DNA of 43,582 nucleotides, taken from Ichthyophonus hoferi (taxonomy: Eukaryota; Opisthokonta; Ichthyosporea; Ichthyophonida; Ichthyophonidae). The notes below the pieces were generated by a model that saw nothing but the letters and a program-made list of their open reading frames with translations, had not been told where the DNA came from and made no database searches. The DNA is taken from the NCBI GenBank assembly GCA_002751075.1, contig NAOQ01000374.1, forward strand, positions 28,297 to 71,878, given 5' to 3'. The translations under genes and the position numbers were made by a program. Position 1 is the stretch's first letter. Each line of letters starts with the position of its first letter. Below are positions 27,711 through 39,612 of the stretch, in pieces.

Positions 27711-28055
27711 TGTTGAAACAGGAATATTCAATTAATTTAGGTATTTCTTTATATAGCTCCAAGTATTCAATATTATTAGCAATTATTATTACATATGTAG
27801 CCTGGTAAAATAGCTAGGGCAATCCAAGATGATCTATCAAATTTGAACTAGCCAATGGTAGAGATCCTGCAACTGTAGAACAAACCATTTGCGATCGTCC
27901 TGCTGACATGTTTACTAATTATAAGAAGTGTCTTGGCAGGTCTGCACTCCGTATATGCAATGAGACGCGTTAAAACACCCCTTAATTCGGTATTCTCTCT
28001 CCCAAACGAATATAAGTTACAGGAACGCTCTTGACTTCACTTATTATTGCTAACA
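27711..28055 (+). mobile_element. LTR-like dispersed family, copy D
   Basis: Starts TGTTGAAACAGGAATATT and ends TTATTATTGCTAACA, the clearest TGTT...AACA ends in the window. It is flanked by agata on the left and aaata on the right, which could be a decayed 5-bp target duplication. It carries the family's blocks (gtatttctttatatagct, aagatgatctatcaaa, ccaatggtagagatcctg, tccgtatatgcaa, ccaaacgaatata) and is shorter than copies B and E because the middle is reduced. Confidence 0.65.
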
Positions 28056-30535
28056 AAATATAATCCAATAACTGCAACAAATCTTTCTTCGACAGGCAGA
28101 CTAGGAGAACTGTGACTCTGATAACCTAGTAATACATAATTGATCAATATTAAATAGTAATTTGTTACAAATTATCGGTACGGATAACCCAGTTAGTTCT
28201 TATATTTTAACAGGACAATTTCATAATTACATTAACCTTACCATTGACTGCATATACCTTAAATTATATTATACTATATTATATATGAGCGTTTCGACAT
28301 CACTGCGAGATATTTAGGCTAATGTACTCTCTTATTATCAACACTCTAATCCTGTATATGTGACATTCAGGTGAGTGTGGTAAAGTAAAGCTTGCCAAAA
28401 TATATGTCTTATCCCATTTTGAAGCAATTTAATCACATTGTCATTTTTACTTTTAAAAGTATGGATTTTTGTTTTAAAAAAAAACATCAAAACGTCAACA
28501 TAGAAATTCATTCACTGAGGTCCCATTGCATGATTTGGTGGTCTCCTGGTTTCAGATTGGATTTTCATTTCCCAATAAGTTAGTGCATCTAGATTTTATA
28601 ATGCTTATTTTCCCACTGCTCTAATAAGTTGACAATATGTTTGTAGATGCATACTGTCAGATCTGTGTAGGAATTATATTGGCTTCTTGTGTACTCCAAT
28701 AGTAATAGGATACTGGCTCACGGTCAATAGCCCGTTCGATAACAATAACCAATCAGGACGTCTTAGGCTTGTTCAGGCTCTGCAATGTATCAACCAGAAT
28801 TAAGACCATAATTATAGTAAGCCAAGGAGGAGATCCCAGCGCTCTCATGTTATTATCATTACCAATCTATTTATGATATCTAGAAAGACTTAATAAAGAG
28901 TTAGGCAAGAAAGATAACTATAGTACATGCATCATGCTAATCAACACAAATACACATGTGTATACTCTAAATATAAGCATAGGACTGCAAGCTAGTATAG
29001 GCGATATAAATCAAAACTACAATATAAGTAGCGTTTGATCTTTAATTTCTAAACCTGTCTTAAGTTATGTAATGAGATCTAGAGAGAACCACAGGAAAAT
29101 GTGGTGTGGCAGTCGACTTTCCCGTTAACAACAGCTGGGAACTAATGTGGTAATGTTATTAGCTAATATAGACCACATAAATGATGAACAGTAATTGTAA
29201 TTAATCTAATAAATTAGATCAACAAATAGGCTCTGAAAAGAGAATATTATATGACAGTATGCTAATATAGTAAATGTCATAATAGCATGGTAGTATGGTC
29301 GCATGATCGTACAATAGTGTAATGGTTCAGTAGTATAATAGTATGATATAATTGCACATTAGTATAATAATATAACAACATGATTGAAAAATAGTATAAC
29401 AGTAGAATGGTATAGTAGTATGATAGTTTGATAATATAATAATATGACATAATATTGCAATTGCATGGTAGTATAATAATATAATAGTAGAATAGCATAA
29501 AATATAATGGTAATGGTATAATATAGTACATAGTACATTGTAATATATTAAACAATATTGATCAATCGATTACTGGTCTAGCCATTTGCCGCTTAACTAA
29601 TGAAAGAGGCATATTTACTTATAAAGGTATTTTTAATTATACTATTGGTTATAAATCATATACAAATATTATCTTTTTTTGAAATCGCTATTATTATTGG
29701 TCAGTTGGTTGTTGCTATTTTAAAAAATTATTTGATAAAGTGATTATACTTGTATATCATAAATACATGTTTATGTAATAATATATTTTATTCACAAAAG
29801 GTATATATATATTGAAAAAAAAACAGTAGTATTCTAAAGAGCAAATACCTATAAATATATATATATTAAGTACGCAATTGATATAGTAAGCAGTAGTATA
29901 TATATATATATATATATAGAAAATACACCTGGCTAAAATATACCCAAATTAAAATAAATTATTCTTTGACGTGTGTGTAGAGGTGGTACGTTATGAAATA
30001 TTTTGTGATTAAAACGGGTAGGAGAGATATTGTTTTAAGAGATACTATGGAAAAAGGTAGAAGATATGACCGGGTAAATAGTAAATACATGTAATAAAAT
30101 TTATGAAGGAAAGTTAAAGGGAAAGAAAGGTCTAAAATGTGATTAGTATAGGTTTTCGATACGAAAGCACATCTGTGGACACTGAGTTAGTATATGTGTG
30201 TATGCATGTGTGTGTAGTCTCTCTCTCTTTCTTTTTTTGTGTTTCTAGGTATATAATGGGTAAGATGCAATAAGAAAGATGGAACGAGAGGAAAATAATA
30301 GGAATAGTTGGAAGTAGTTTACTTTGGAGAGAAAAGTACTTGTCAAAACAATTATATATACGCAGGTATGTGTGGCCACTAAAATATGCTATATTATTCT
30401 TTATATATGATATTATGTCATATTATGCAATGTTATATATATATGTTTATACTTTTATCTTCCAATTAAACTTTACAATAATAACTATGGTATTAACTTA
30501 TTGGCCCGTTAGGTAAAACGTAGGTAAACGTTGCT
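28056..30535. other. Gene-poor stretch between PRPS and NECAP
   Basis: AT-rich DNA with an imperfect AT minisatellite (29277-29545), (TA)n runs near 29860 and 29900, and a GT/CT-rich stretch near 30200. The final few hundred bases must hold the NECAP promoter, but no clear core element was identified. No gene was found. Confidence 0.5.
29277..29545. repeat. AT-rich imperfect minisatellite
   Basis: About 270 bases of short degenerate units such as atagtataat, agtatgata and aataatataa. It keeps a reading frame open on the minus strand, rich in Tyr, Ile and Leu, purely as a consequence of the repeat. Confidence 0.75.
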
Positions 30536-33500
30536 ATGGACGGTTATCAGAGTGTTGTTTTGGTCAAGCCAGAAGTATTTGTTTATCAAATACCTCCCCG
30601 ACAAACCAACAGGGGCTATAGGTAAATTTTGTATGGTATATGTATATACCATTATCCATCCTTTCTTTGACAGTTTTCTCTTCCAACACTAACCCATAAC
30701 GCTTATATTTTAAATGCATTTTATAACCATATTGACCAGTCATGAACACAATTACATAACCAATCCAATTACCGGCAATATAGTTTATCTATCTCTTCCA
30801 ATTCTCTCTCTATCTCACTGTTTATTCTTTCACCTATTTCAACATGGAATAATCTTTTCCTCAAATGTTCTAACGTAATTATGTATTGAAAATTACAGGG
30901 CGGCAGACTGGGGTCTGGACAAATCAATGTGGCAAGGCCGTCTTCGTATTATGGCCCAGGGAAAGAATGTATCAGTCCGATTGGAGGATAAGACCTCAGG
31001 TGTGTTAATTAATCATTACTATTTTTACACCCATTGGTCAACTAAAATACATTACCACTTAGCATTTTAATGACTATCACAAGATTTATAAATATGTCCC
31101 CAACCCATGTTAAAAGAATGACACTCATTGGTTATAGTAAACCACTGATATCTATTAATTTTCATATTTTTAAATATTCAGTGGTCCAATTACAAGTGAT
31201 AATATGATAACAACCTATAATAAATTGTATATTTGGATGAAATGACGGCATACCAATATTTATTAATTTGGTAAATGTCACTGGGTTTTATAACACTAAT
31301 TGCATTAATTAACTAATTAAGTTTTATCCAATGACATACAGGAGAGCTCTTTGCCCAAGCCAATGTGACAAGTTTTCCCACTGATGCTATTGAAGCTGTA
31401 AATGATAGCAGTCGATATTTTGTACTAAGAATTACGGATGATACTGGTATGATTGGATGGTGTATATTGCATGTGGTGTAAAATATGTGTGACATATCAT
31501 GTGATATTATGTTTAAGATATATAATATATGCTACTACATAACAATATATGCTAATATATTGCATACTTTAGGTCGCAATGCATATGTAGGTATGGGCTT
31601 CCAGGAGAGAAATGATGCCTTCGACTTCAATGCTGCGCTGATAGACCACTATAGGTAATGGTTATATATATATGTGTGTGTGTGTGTGTTATGTACCATA
31701 TGGAATATATGTATGCATATAGATATCTATTATAAAGGTTTGGATATATTAAATGAGATAGAAAAATAATATATATATATATAGATATAGAGATATATAG
31801 TATGTTTCATTTTCATTTTCCTTTATTGCAACCTACCTACATTCTTATCTATCTATTTTTATCTTCTGTTTTGATCCAATCATGACATCTCTTTATTTTT
31901 AATATATGTCTATGTATATATGTATATATTGAGTTGCTTTTCTATCTTCTCTGAATCCCCACCTCCTTTCTCATTGGTTTTTTTATATTTTTTTTCTTCG
32001 GATAGGGCAGTAATATTATCTCTATCTAGACCTCAACCAATCCTAGTATACCAACCATATCTTATGCAATATCAACATTTTATTTAACCTGCCCAAACCA
32101 ATCACATCTGTCTCTTATATTTTATTATAATACTCAGGTGGGAGAAGGAGGAGGAGAAGCTGCGTTTAGAAGCCAATAAGCCTAAAAAGGCTGGCCCATC
32201 CACTGACTACAGTATGAAAGAGGGTCAGACTATCAAGATCAACTTTGGAAAGGTGAGAGATAAGGGACCAGATAGCTGTATATTACTGGTGGATCTTTAT
32301 GTAGTCGTGGCAACCATTAGGAATTGACATTTGTATGAAAGGTTGCCATGATTTTTGATTGGCTCAAAATGGCATACTGTTATTGCAGACACCTTTGGTT
32401 GTCTTATATATGAAATATTTACGTGATTTTAAAGCTATATACCAATTGTAGATTGGTTCCAAATACCATGTACTTATATGGGCAACATCAATGGTTTCCA
32501 TAGAAAATGTAATCATGCTTTTTAAACTGTATAGTGCTTTTGGATTGGCTAGATATACCACAGTTGTTGGCTTAGGCGTTATTTCTATGTGTTGATTGAT
32601 GGGAACATAGCAACCATGTCACTTTATATAACATATATTGGCTGTCATTTCTGGAATGCATATCTTCATGGTCTAGTTAATTCTGTGGAAGTCTTGATTT
32701 ATACTTTGTTGTCAAGATAAAAATTTATATATATAATTGAGAAAATAAAATAATAGGAAAGGTATCTATATGAGGCTACATTAATAATGATAATAATGGA
32801 AACAGTGAAATAATGAGAAAAACATTAGTGCTTACTAAAGGGTCTCTCTTCCTCTATGCATTGTCATAATCGTTTTATCCAATAACCAGAGTATCACACA
32901 AGATCTGGCCAATCTAAATTCATTATATTCACTTATTTTACTTATTGGTATACATGTACATGTACACATAAACAATTGTTTTCCGAATTATATTGTATGT
33001 TAAGTAAAAAATAATATAACCACTAAGATTCCAGTAAGCAGATCGTCTCAATCTCATTCAAGTATAGCAAGGTATCGGTTTTAATTTTCAGTTGTTTATA
33101 CTGGACCTATTTTATTGGATCACTCACTACACAGGCATTGTTGTGTGACTTGCTATTATTTAATATATCCTTTCTGATTTGCATATATATATATATGCTT
33201 CATCTATATCTTTTCTATGATCCGGATTTAACCATTATTCACTCCACAGAAAACACAGTCAGGAGAGACAGGTCAGCCACAAAGAAATGGTAAGGTGATA
33301 TTGCATTGATGCTTATTGCTTATGTCTTTACTGTTGCTAGGGATGGTTGTAACAGTACATAGTTGTTTGATGTATGTGCATATGTATGGATGTATATACA
33401 CCGAAAGATAGAGAGGTGATTTATAGCCGTACACGTCATTAGCTATAAATCATGTGCTGTTATTTATTTTCCAACCCTAATCCCTTTTCTTGACCAATCA

Positions 33501-33701
33501 GCTCCCAGCGTGCAATCTGATTTTGCTGGTGTCTCTCTCCTCCCTCCTCCCCCATCTGGTGGAAGTAGGAGAACACGCGGATCTATCCCATCAAATAAAC
33601 AAGCAAGTCCCATGGGGAATTCTGATTTATTAGGAGGACGTCCAACCCAACAACCCCAACAACCGCCTAAGTCTCAAAATACATGGGATGAATGGATGTA
33701 A
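30536..33701 (+). CDS. NECAP: NECAP (adaptin ear-binding coat-associated protein)
   Basis: Seven exons: 30536-30621, 30899-30999, 31342-31446, 31573-31654, 32138-32252, 33250-33289 and 33502-33701 (TAA). All introns are GT-AG with matching phases, giving 242 residues. The N-terminal PH-like NECAP domain is recognisable throughout: [22 protein letters not shown], then [72 protein letters not shown] and [13 protein letters not shown] Pro-rich tail has [10 protein letters not shown] and ends NTWDEWM. In animals NECAP binds AP-2 on clathrin-coated pits: the PHear domain recruits accessory factors and the C-terminal WVQF motif binds the alpha-adaptin ear. Here the last residues offer WDEW, a W-x-x-W form. 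It is slightly shorter than human NECAP1 (275). Role in endocytosis is inferred from strong family identity. Confidence 0.96.
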
Positions 33702-33704
33702 TTG

Positions 33705-34139
33705 GTGAGTGAACTCTATTGATCTCTCTCCCGCTCTCTTTTTATTGGCTAATACTAATGTCATGACTCTACCTAACCACTGTCTATTTTCTTGCTGTAC
33801 ATTTATATCATCTTTCTCTCTCTTATCTTTTTTTAAAAAAAAATTATCCTACGCACTTCTGGATTGCTCAATAGATTTGACTAACTTTCTTATACTGGTT
33901 TACTCTTCACTTTCCTTATTATGTTAACCTCTAATTGTACAAATATATATCTTCAGTTGTGTATCTTTACCTCTTCTTGATTGATGAGTATCAAGCCTTT
34001 TAATTTTTTAAAGCTTATGACAAGCTCGTAGTAGACATTGTCTTTTAATTAATCTCCTGTCCTCTTTGAACTATTAAAATTTAAGAACATGTGCATATTG
34101 TACTATTCCCCGATCTAATAATTCGCATATATCTTGCAG
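33705..34139 (+). other. Possible 3' UTR intron of NECAP
   Basis: Three bases after the NECAP stop codon the sequence reads TTG|GTGAGTG, a strong donor. A good acceptor, TATCTTGCAG, ends at 34139. With the stop this close to the junction the transcript would escape nonsense-mediated decay by the usual 50-base rule. Not proven: the donor could be unused. Confidence 0.4.
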
Positions 34140-36695
34140 GTAGCCAATATCATGTATTTATTATACATGTACTAAGTTAGATGCACTTATGATTATGAAG
34201 TGGTCTTGCTTGAGCTAATTTTGTTTTGTCAAATATTCAGGAAAGTTCATTAAAAGAGTGTAAAAGATTTTACACAAAATTGTTTTAAAATTCTATAAAA
34301 AATTGATGAGAGGCAATTTTGATTGAATATTAAAACATGCATGCACATAATGACCAATCGATCGGCACAGTGTTTCTTGGATGCATATTCTTCTTCCTGA
34401 TGATTGGGTCAGGCCAACACTATTGGGTCCATGGCCTGTGAAGCTGTTTTGGCCTGTGGAGCAATTCATAAAAAAGAATGAATGTCTAAGATTCTACTGT
34501 ATATTCTTGAAATTCTATGACCATATTTCTATGTAAAATTAAATTTCTGAAATGACCTGCTTGAAATTTTAGTATATCTGGTTGATTGGTCATTTATTGT
34601 CTTTTGTGTTTTTTGACGCAAATCAGTTGATTGTTTATATACTAGAAAGTTGAAATCTTCTCTAAAGACTGGCTGGATAAAACATGAATATCGCTTTAAT
34701 GATTATTAATACTACATTAATGCTTATGAATCTTACATTGTGCTGAAGACTCACACTGCGGGGCATTATATATATATATATATATCACATATTCGAAGAG
34801 AATCTTCTCCCTCTTAATTAAGAGAAATACACGTCTTTTACGTATTTAAAATATATCATATATATGTTGTGAAACACCGATGCCATCAACTAATTACCAT
34901 ATAGTTTTAAAACTGTATGCTACCTATCTATACCACTAATAGATTAATATTGGAATATTCGTTTAAGTTAAACTATTCTGTTTAAGCTTAAGTGCTAATA
35001 GGTGTAGGTGTATATTCATAGTAAAACTTCTTAATGGTGAGTATATGCCACTATTTCCATTCAAAAAGTAAAAAATATTGCAATTATAAATTATTATATA
35101 TATACTATATATTAATATAATGTTATATATATGTAATTTGTATTCCCTGATATAGTCTGTGTAGAAGTGTAATAACAATCAGGGCTGGTATATTCTTAGT
35201 CTGAAAAAAAATTAAGATACCTTTGTAAATAACAAAATAATTACTCATTATTGAATGATTATTTGATCATATTAAAATTTAAAGAAAACAATAATGTATG
35301 CACTGAATATTTTTACTGTTTATTTTGAATTATGTAGTGTACTTAATGCTAAACTAATAAGTTTTTGTTTTCAAAAGTAAATATTTTATAATTTCTGTGT
35401 TAAGTATCTTTTTTCATTGAAGATCAAATTATATGTAACTGTAGTATAGGAAAAAAATGCCCATTTGAAGGTCTCTGTATAGTAAACATTTAAGCCAAAC
35501 CAATCAAACTTCAAACCGAGTAATAATTAATTAAACATGGTGAAAATGAACTATGATCTGTAAGTTATCTCATTCTAGAAAGAAAAGTATTCAAGTATGA
35601 ATGATATGATTACAGTGATATTGACCTGTGATTATCTGGGATTGCAATAATAACATAATGCAGCTATGAATAATATATATATAATTGTTGTATTTAACTG
35701 CTGTGCGTCCTCACACCCTGTAATATATGCCCCAGTAAAAATATGCCATACTATGTTAGATTATAACAATGACATATTAGGATGCTATAAAAGACAACAT
35801 ATATCACAATCCTAGGTAATCAAAAGGGTATTGCCTCTGGCAGTGAAACTGAGCTTGAGAATACTGACTACAGAACAGATGTGACTGAGGGGATTCTTGC
35901 AAAATTTCCCATCCATCACACAGGATTTGTTGGCAGACAAAATATGTCACATAAATGCAATGCACACCCAAAAGCATCGTGTGTTGTAATGGAGTAGGCC
36001 TGAGCCTGAGATGTGATTAATTTTATAAATTATAACGTTCATCTCTCGTTGGCGTGTATTTAGAAAGGACATATTGTAGAATGCAATAAAGGCAATACAA
36101 ATATATTCAAATGTTATGTGGCGGAGAATATGCTTCTATGCGGCAATATTGCCTCCTATTATATATCAACTGATAAGACTAAATCATGCTTGCATGCATG
36201 GTCGACATTTGATTTTGAGTGTAACAAAGCATACTTATTGATCTAGATGTGTATTTCTGCTTTCCTTTCAATTTTTTTTAGACTTTTGTTCAGTCTACCA
36301 TAATAGATTACATCAACTCTAAACAATTTATAGAAGTTTAGATTTTAATCCGTGTAGCTATTATTTCACACCTTTGGTTAGCAGCTAGCTAATCATAGCA
36401 AGTTGAGAATTAAAATGGAACACAAAAGATCCTTCTTAACCTATTGCTTAGGATCAATAGATTTTTTTGTGTAGCTAATGTTGGTTGTTTTGTTTAAGGA
36501 ACAGCTAACTGTTAAGGATTTAGCCCTTGATAATTTTGCTTACATAAATGAACTGGGTATTTCAGTCATTTACATTCTTATGGGTCTAAATTTGAGTCAC
36601 TTTTTGCTTAGTTTTGTTTATACTAACGTGCCAGCTTAAAGGATGCATTAAGTTGCCTTGCCTGTAATATTTAAGTATCGCATAATCATTACAGG
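34140..36695. other. Gene-poor stretch downstream of NECAP
   Basis: AT-rich DNA with (TA)n runs near 34770 and 35100. The only coding-like segment is 35791-35997, described separately. No exon chain was supported. Confidence 0.5.
35791..35997 (+). CDS. Coding-like segment of unknown nature
   Basis: An open stretch of 68 codons then TAG, with more balanced base composition than its surroundings. It reads ASGSETELENTDYRTDVTEG then ILAKFPIHHTGFVGRQNM and CNAHPKASCVVME. A cctag acceptor-like site lies at 35811-35815, so it could be a last exon entering near 35816, but I found no upstream exon to join. It could equally be a scrap of a transposon gene. I recognise no family. Confidence 0.25.
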   Translation, partial: KTTYITILGNQKGIASGSETELENTDYRTDVTEGILAKFPIHHTGFVGRQNMSHKCNAHPKASCVVME

Positions 36696-37100
36696 GGGTT
36701 CCCGGAAAGGATTTGACAAATCCTTACATAATTCGACAAATCCCAACAATAAATGGAAATTTTGAATATAAAAATATTAAAAAAACTAAATAGAGTAATA
36801 GAGAGGAAATTGAAAGAAATTTACATTTTTGTAATTTTCCCTAGAAGAATAGTATTTTTTTGCATGTATTTCTTATTCTTAGAACAAAAATTGTTAATTA
36901 AGAAAAAACTAATAGTCGGAAAATCCTTTATTCGTGTAATGTCCCACGCAAACCTTCATTTACCTTTCTCCACATTTGGTTATAGACCAATTCCAAAATA
37001 AAGCCACAAATCCCTACATATGTAAATGGAAAGATCTCAAAAAGACGTAAATGGACATTCTGAATATACAAGATACTGTAACATTGGGAATAGAACTAGT
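36696..37100 (+). mobile_element. Non-autonomous DNA transposon-like element, copy 1
   Basis: Begins GGGTTCCCGGAAAGGATTTG and shares long stretches with the reverse complement of 38160-37830: the gacaaatcc..acataattcgaca block, caacaataaatggaaa, gagtaatagagaggaaattg, and a second part around ggaaaatcctttattcgtgt and aatgtcccacg. A reading frame at 36753-37001 is incidental. No transposase was seen. The right limit is approximate. Confidence 0.6.
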
Positions 37101-37154
37101 ATCCGTTGTACTGAGTTCTATCGGGTAGTTATCATCGGGTAAAGGGGAGGCCAA

Positions 37155-37290
37155 TACTCAAGTTAGCCGCTCTTGAATCTCCCTTTGTTGATCAAAGAAT
37201 ATGCAAGCTTTTACATAGCTTCTTAATTGGCAATTAGTGTATATGTAATACGTAGCTGTAATCTATGTAATTGTGGCTACGTGTATACAG
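37155..37290. repeat. Dispersed repeat, copy 2 (related to 6195-6290)
   Basis: Holds tagccgctcttgaatctccc and a following ttgttgat that match the first copy directly. A tggctacgtgtatacagt block matches it in inverted orientation. It lies between the two DNA-transposon-like copies. Confidence 0.5.
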
Positions 37291-37734
37291 TTATATATTA
37301 TCAGAAGAATCAACACCATATTCCACTGGTTGGCCTTCCATATAGTAAAGTATCTGGATTATCTACTTCAAATTCTTTGACAACTATAGACATAATATGA
37401 AATAAAGCATAAAGCACATAAATTGAACGGCAAATATTGACGCCCTAGAACAGTAGATTTTGTGTGTAGTTGTTTTTGTTCCTCTCATACATTCCCGACC
37501 TCTGTTTGTAAGATGATACAATCAATAGCTTAAATGGGACTAATCATAAAAATATGTTTATTGGCTAACAATTCATGAAAGATCAGAGACTCGCTAGGAT
37601 TGTCGGACCTTAAAGTATCCCGATAATCTTATACTATCTGTCCCTATTTGTATGGCTCAATCTTATATCATAAAGGATCAAGTTGTTTAAAAAAAAAACA
37701 TTGAATGCCTTGGCTCCAGCAAATAATATGTAAA

Positions 37735-38160
37735 AAAACCAAAATAGAAAACGTAATAAAAAGGAAATTAAAAGAAATTCACATTTTTTTGATTTTTACC
37801 AGAGGAATTGCATATATATAACAGAATGTTGGGAAAGGTGAATGAAGATTTTCAGGTTTACGTGGGACATTATACGAATATAGGATTTTCCACTTATTCC
37901 TTTTTTTCTTCTTGATTAACAATTTTACGTTTAAAAAACTATAAGAAATGTATGTAGAAAATGCAATTCCTCTGGCAAAAATAGCAAAATTTTAATTTTC
38001 TTTTAATTTCCTCTTTATTACTCTAATTTGTTTATATATATTGTATTTAAAATTTTCCATTTATTGTTGGAATCTGTCGAATTATGTAGGGATTTGTCAA
38101 ATTATTTTTTTGGTATTTGTCGCTCAATTTTGAGTTCTGTCTAATTATTTCCGAGAACCC
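37735..38160 (-). mobile_element. Non-autonomous DNA transposon-like element, copy 2 (inverted)
   Basis: Its outer end at 38160 reads GGGTTCTCGGAAATAATT on the minus strand, matching the start of copy 1. Inside, 37741-37812 and 37958-38030 are themselves inverted repeats (accagaggaattgcat against atgcaattcctctgg and flanking A-rich DNA), so the element is palindromic in the manner of a MITE or foldback element. It ends exactly where LTR-like copy E begins. Confidence 0.6.
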
Positions 38161-38161
38161 T

Positions 38162-38591
38162 TATAAAACAAGAATATTTAAATAATTTAGGTATTCTCTA
38201 TATAGCTAATATAGCTATAATCATTAAATATTACTAGTAATTACTATTACATGTGTAGTCTGGAAAAATAGTTGGTGCAATCTATTGATGTCAAATGTCC
38301 AATCCAAAATGATCGATCAAAGGGAACCAGCCAATGGAAAAGGTCCTGCAACTATAATAAGCCATTTAAGATCACAAGATTGGATCATTGGGGTCTAGTT
38401 GTCAATTGGGCATCCTGCCTAAGGTAAGTCCTGCCGACTTCTTCAATAATAAAAATGTATTTTAGCTTCTCTGTGCTCCATGTATGCAAAGGAACAGGTT
38501 CAAATGCCCTTTAGTCCGGTTTTCCCTCTCCTTGCAAACAAACAAATACAGGTCAAAGAAATGCTCCGGTGTCTACTTATCATTCTCAACA
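38162..38591 (+). mobile_element. LTR-like dispersed family, copy E (near full length)
   Basis: About 430 bp from ttataaaacaagaatattta to cattctcaaca. It carries all family blocks in order: ggtattctctatatagct, attactattacatgtgtag, aaaatgatcgatcaaa, ccaatggaaaaggtcctg, cctaaggtaagtcctgccga, ccatgtatgcaaaggaac and the tgtctacttatcattctcaaca end. With copy B it defines the family's full length. Confidence 0.65.
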
Positions 38592-39264
38592 ATAATCCTT
38601 TAAGTAACCTTTATTTTCGAATTACTTTAAAACGTACTCGAATTTTGGAAAACGCAATGCAATCTACGTAATTTTTTCTTTATAATCCAAAGAATATTTG
38701 ACGCTAGGTAATTTACTGTATATGTAATATATCAGTGGATACATTTATACTTAGAGATTGGGTATAGAGATTCTTTTAGAATTAGGAAAACTGCTTGCTA
38801 ATCCACTGTTCATACTAGGCAGTTATTTATTAATTACATTTGTTAAACGTGAATACAGTCAGTGTTGTGGTTTTTTGTTAATGAAAATTATTTGTAAATA
38901 TATTAAAAGTTAAATTAGTTAGTTAGCATATAATAATCATAATAGTAATAATAATAGTAATATAATGTTCAAAGTTGTTGTATTTCGCTAATTGTGCGGC
39001 ATTTTTAGAACCGTTTCTATTTGATTAAAGTGTTGTCCTTGATTATTGTGTGAAACCTGATGCTTATGTTTCTTTTGTTCAAAACCCATTTTTGATCAAA
39101 TTCGTCTTGGTAGAATGTTATCCAATGATCCTAGTTTCAAGAACCTAAATGGCCCTGAAATTTCTAAAAACACCTGGTCGTTTGAATCCAGATAGATTAA
39201 ATATTTGATTGGCTGCAGGTAATTGCTCTAAGTTATTTTATTATTTATTATAAGTTGATTGAAT
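38592..39264. other. Intergenic DNA, no feature seen
   Basis: AT-rich DNA with a short (AAT)n-like run near 38935-38965. No gene, and no clear repeat match elsewhere in the window. Confidence 0.5.
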
Positions 39265-39612
39265 TGTTGGTATTGTAGCGCGTAAGATCATTGGCAAAAA
39301 TTTCTAATCAAACTTAACTAGGAAGGAGCGTTTTTTCCTCAGTAATAAGCGAATATAATCACAATAAATAAAAGAACGAGCTGTAAAAGTGCAGTAAGCA
39401 CTTTGATTCTAACATCATTTAACATGATTAGGAAATACTATTACATATTTATTACAAAAAAAAAACCAATATCATGGTGGTCCAAACTTAATTGGTCTAT
39501 CATGGTCTCAAATCTAAGTGTTCATTCGGAGTTGAACGGTCTTGCAACAGATTCGTACCATGGCCCATGATGTGGAATGTGCTGACCGGGACAATTATAA
39601 ATATTTTGACCA
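39265..39612 (-). repeat. Probable 3' LTR of the right-hand Copia-type fossil
   Basis: On the minus strand a purine-rich tract (gcgggggagtgg, just inside 39613) is followed at 39612 by TGGTCAAAATATTTATAAT. A plausible TG...CA end is reached at 39265 (ctacaataccaaca), about 348 bp. A polypurine tract of this form directly before the 3' LTR is typical of Copia-type elements. The matching 5' LTR lies outside the window, so the left end is a guess. Confidence 0.55.

Noticed and set aside
29277-29555. Minus-strand Tyr/Leu-rich frame
   Set aside because: It is produced entirely by the AT-rich minisatellite.
36753-37001. Plus-strand 82-codon Lys/Ile-rich frame
   Set aside because: It lies inside a DNA-transposon-like element whose other copy is not open in the same way; there is no transposase similarity.
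38500-38515. ggttcaaat motif resembling a tRNA T-loop
   Set aside because: There is no acceptor-stem or anticodon-arm pairing around it, and it belongs to the LTR-like copy E.
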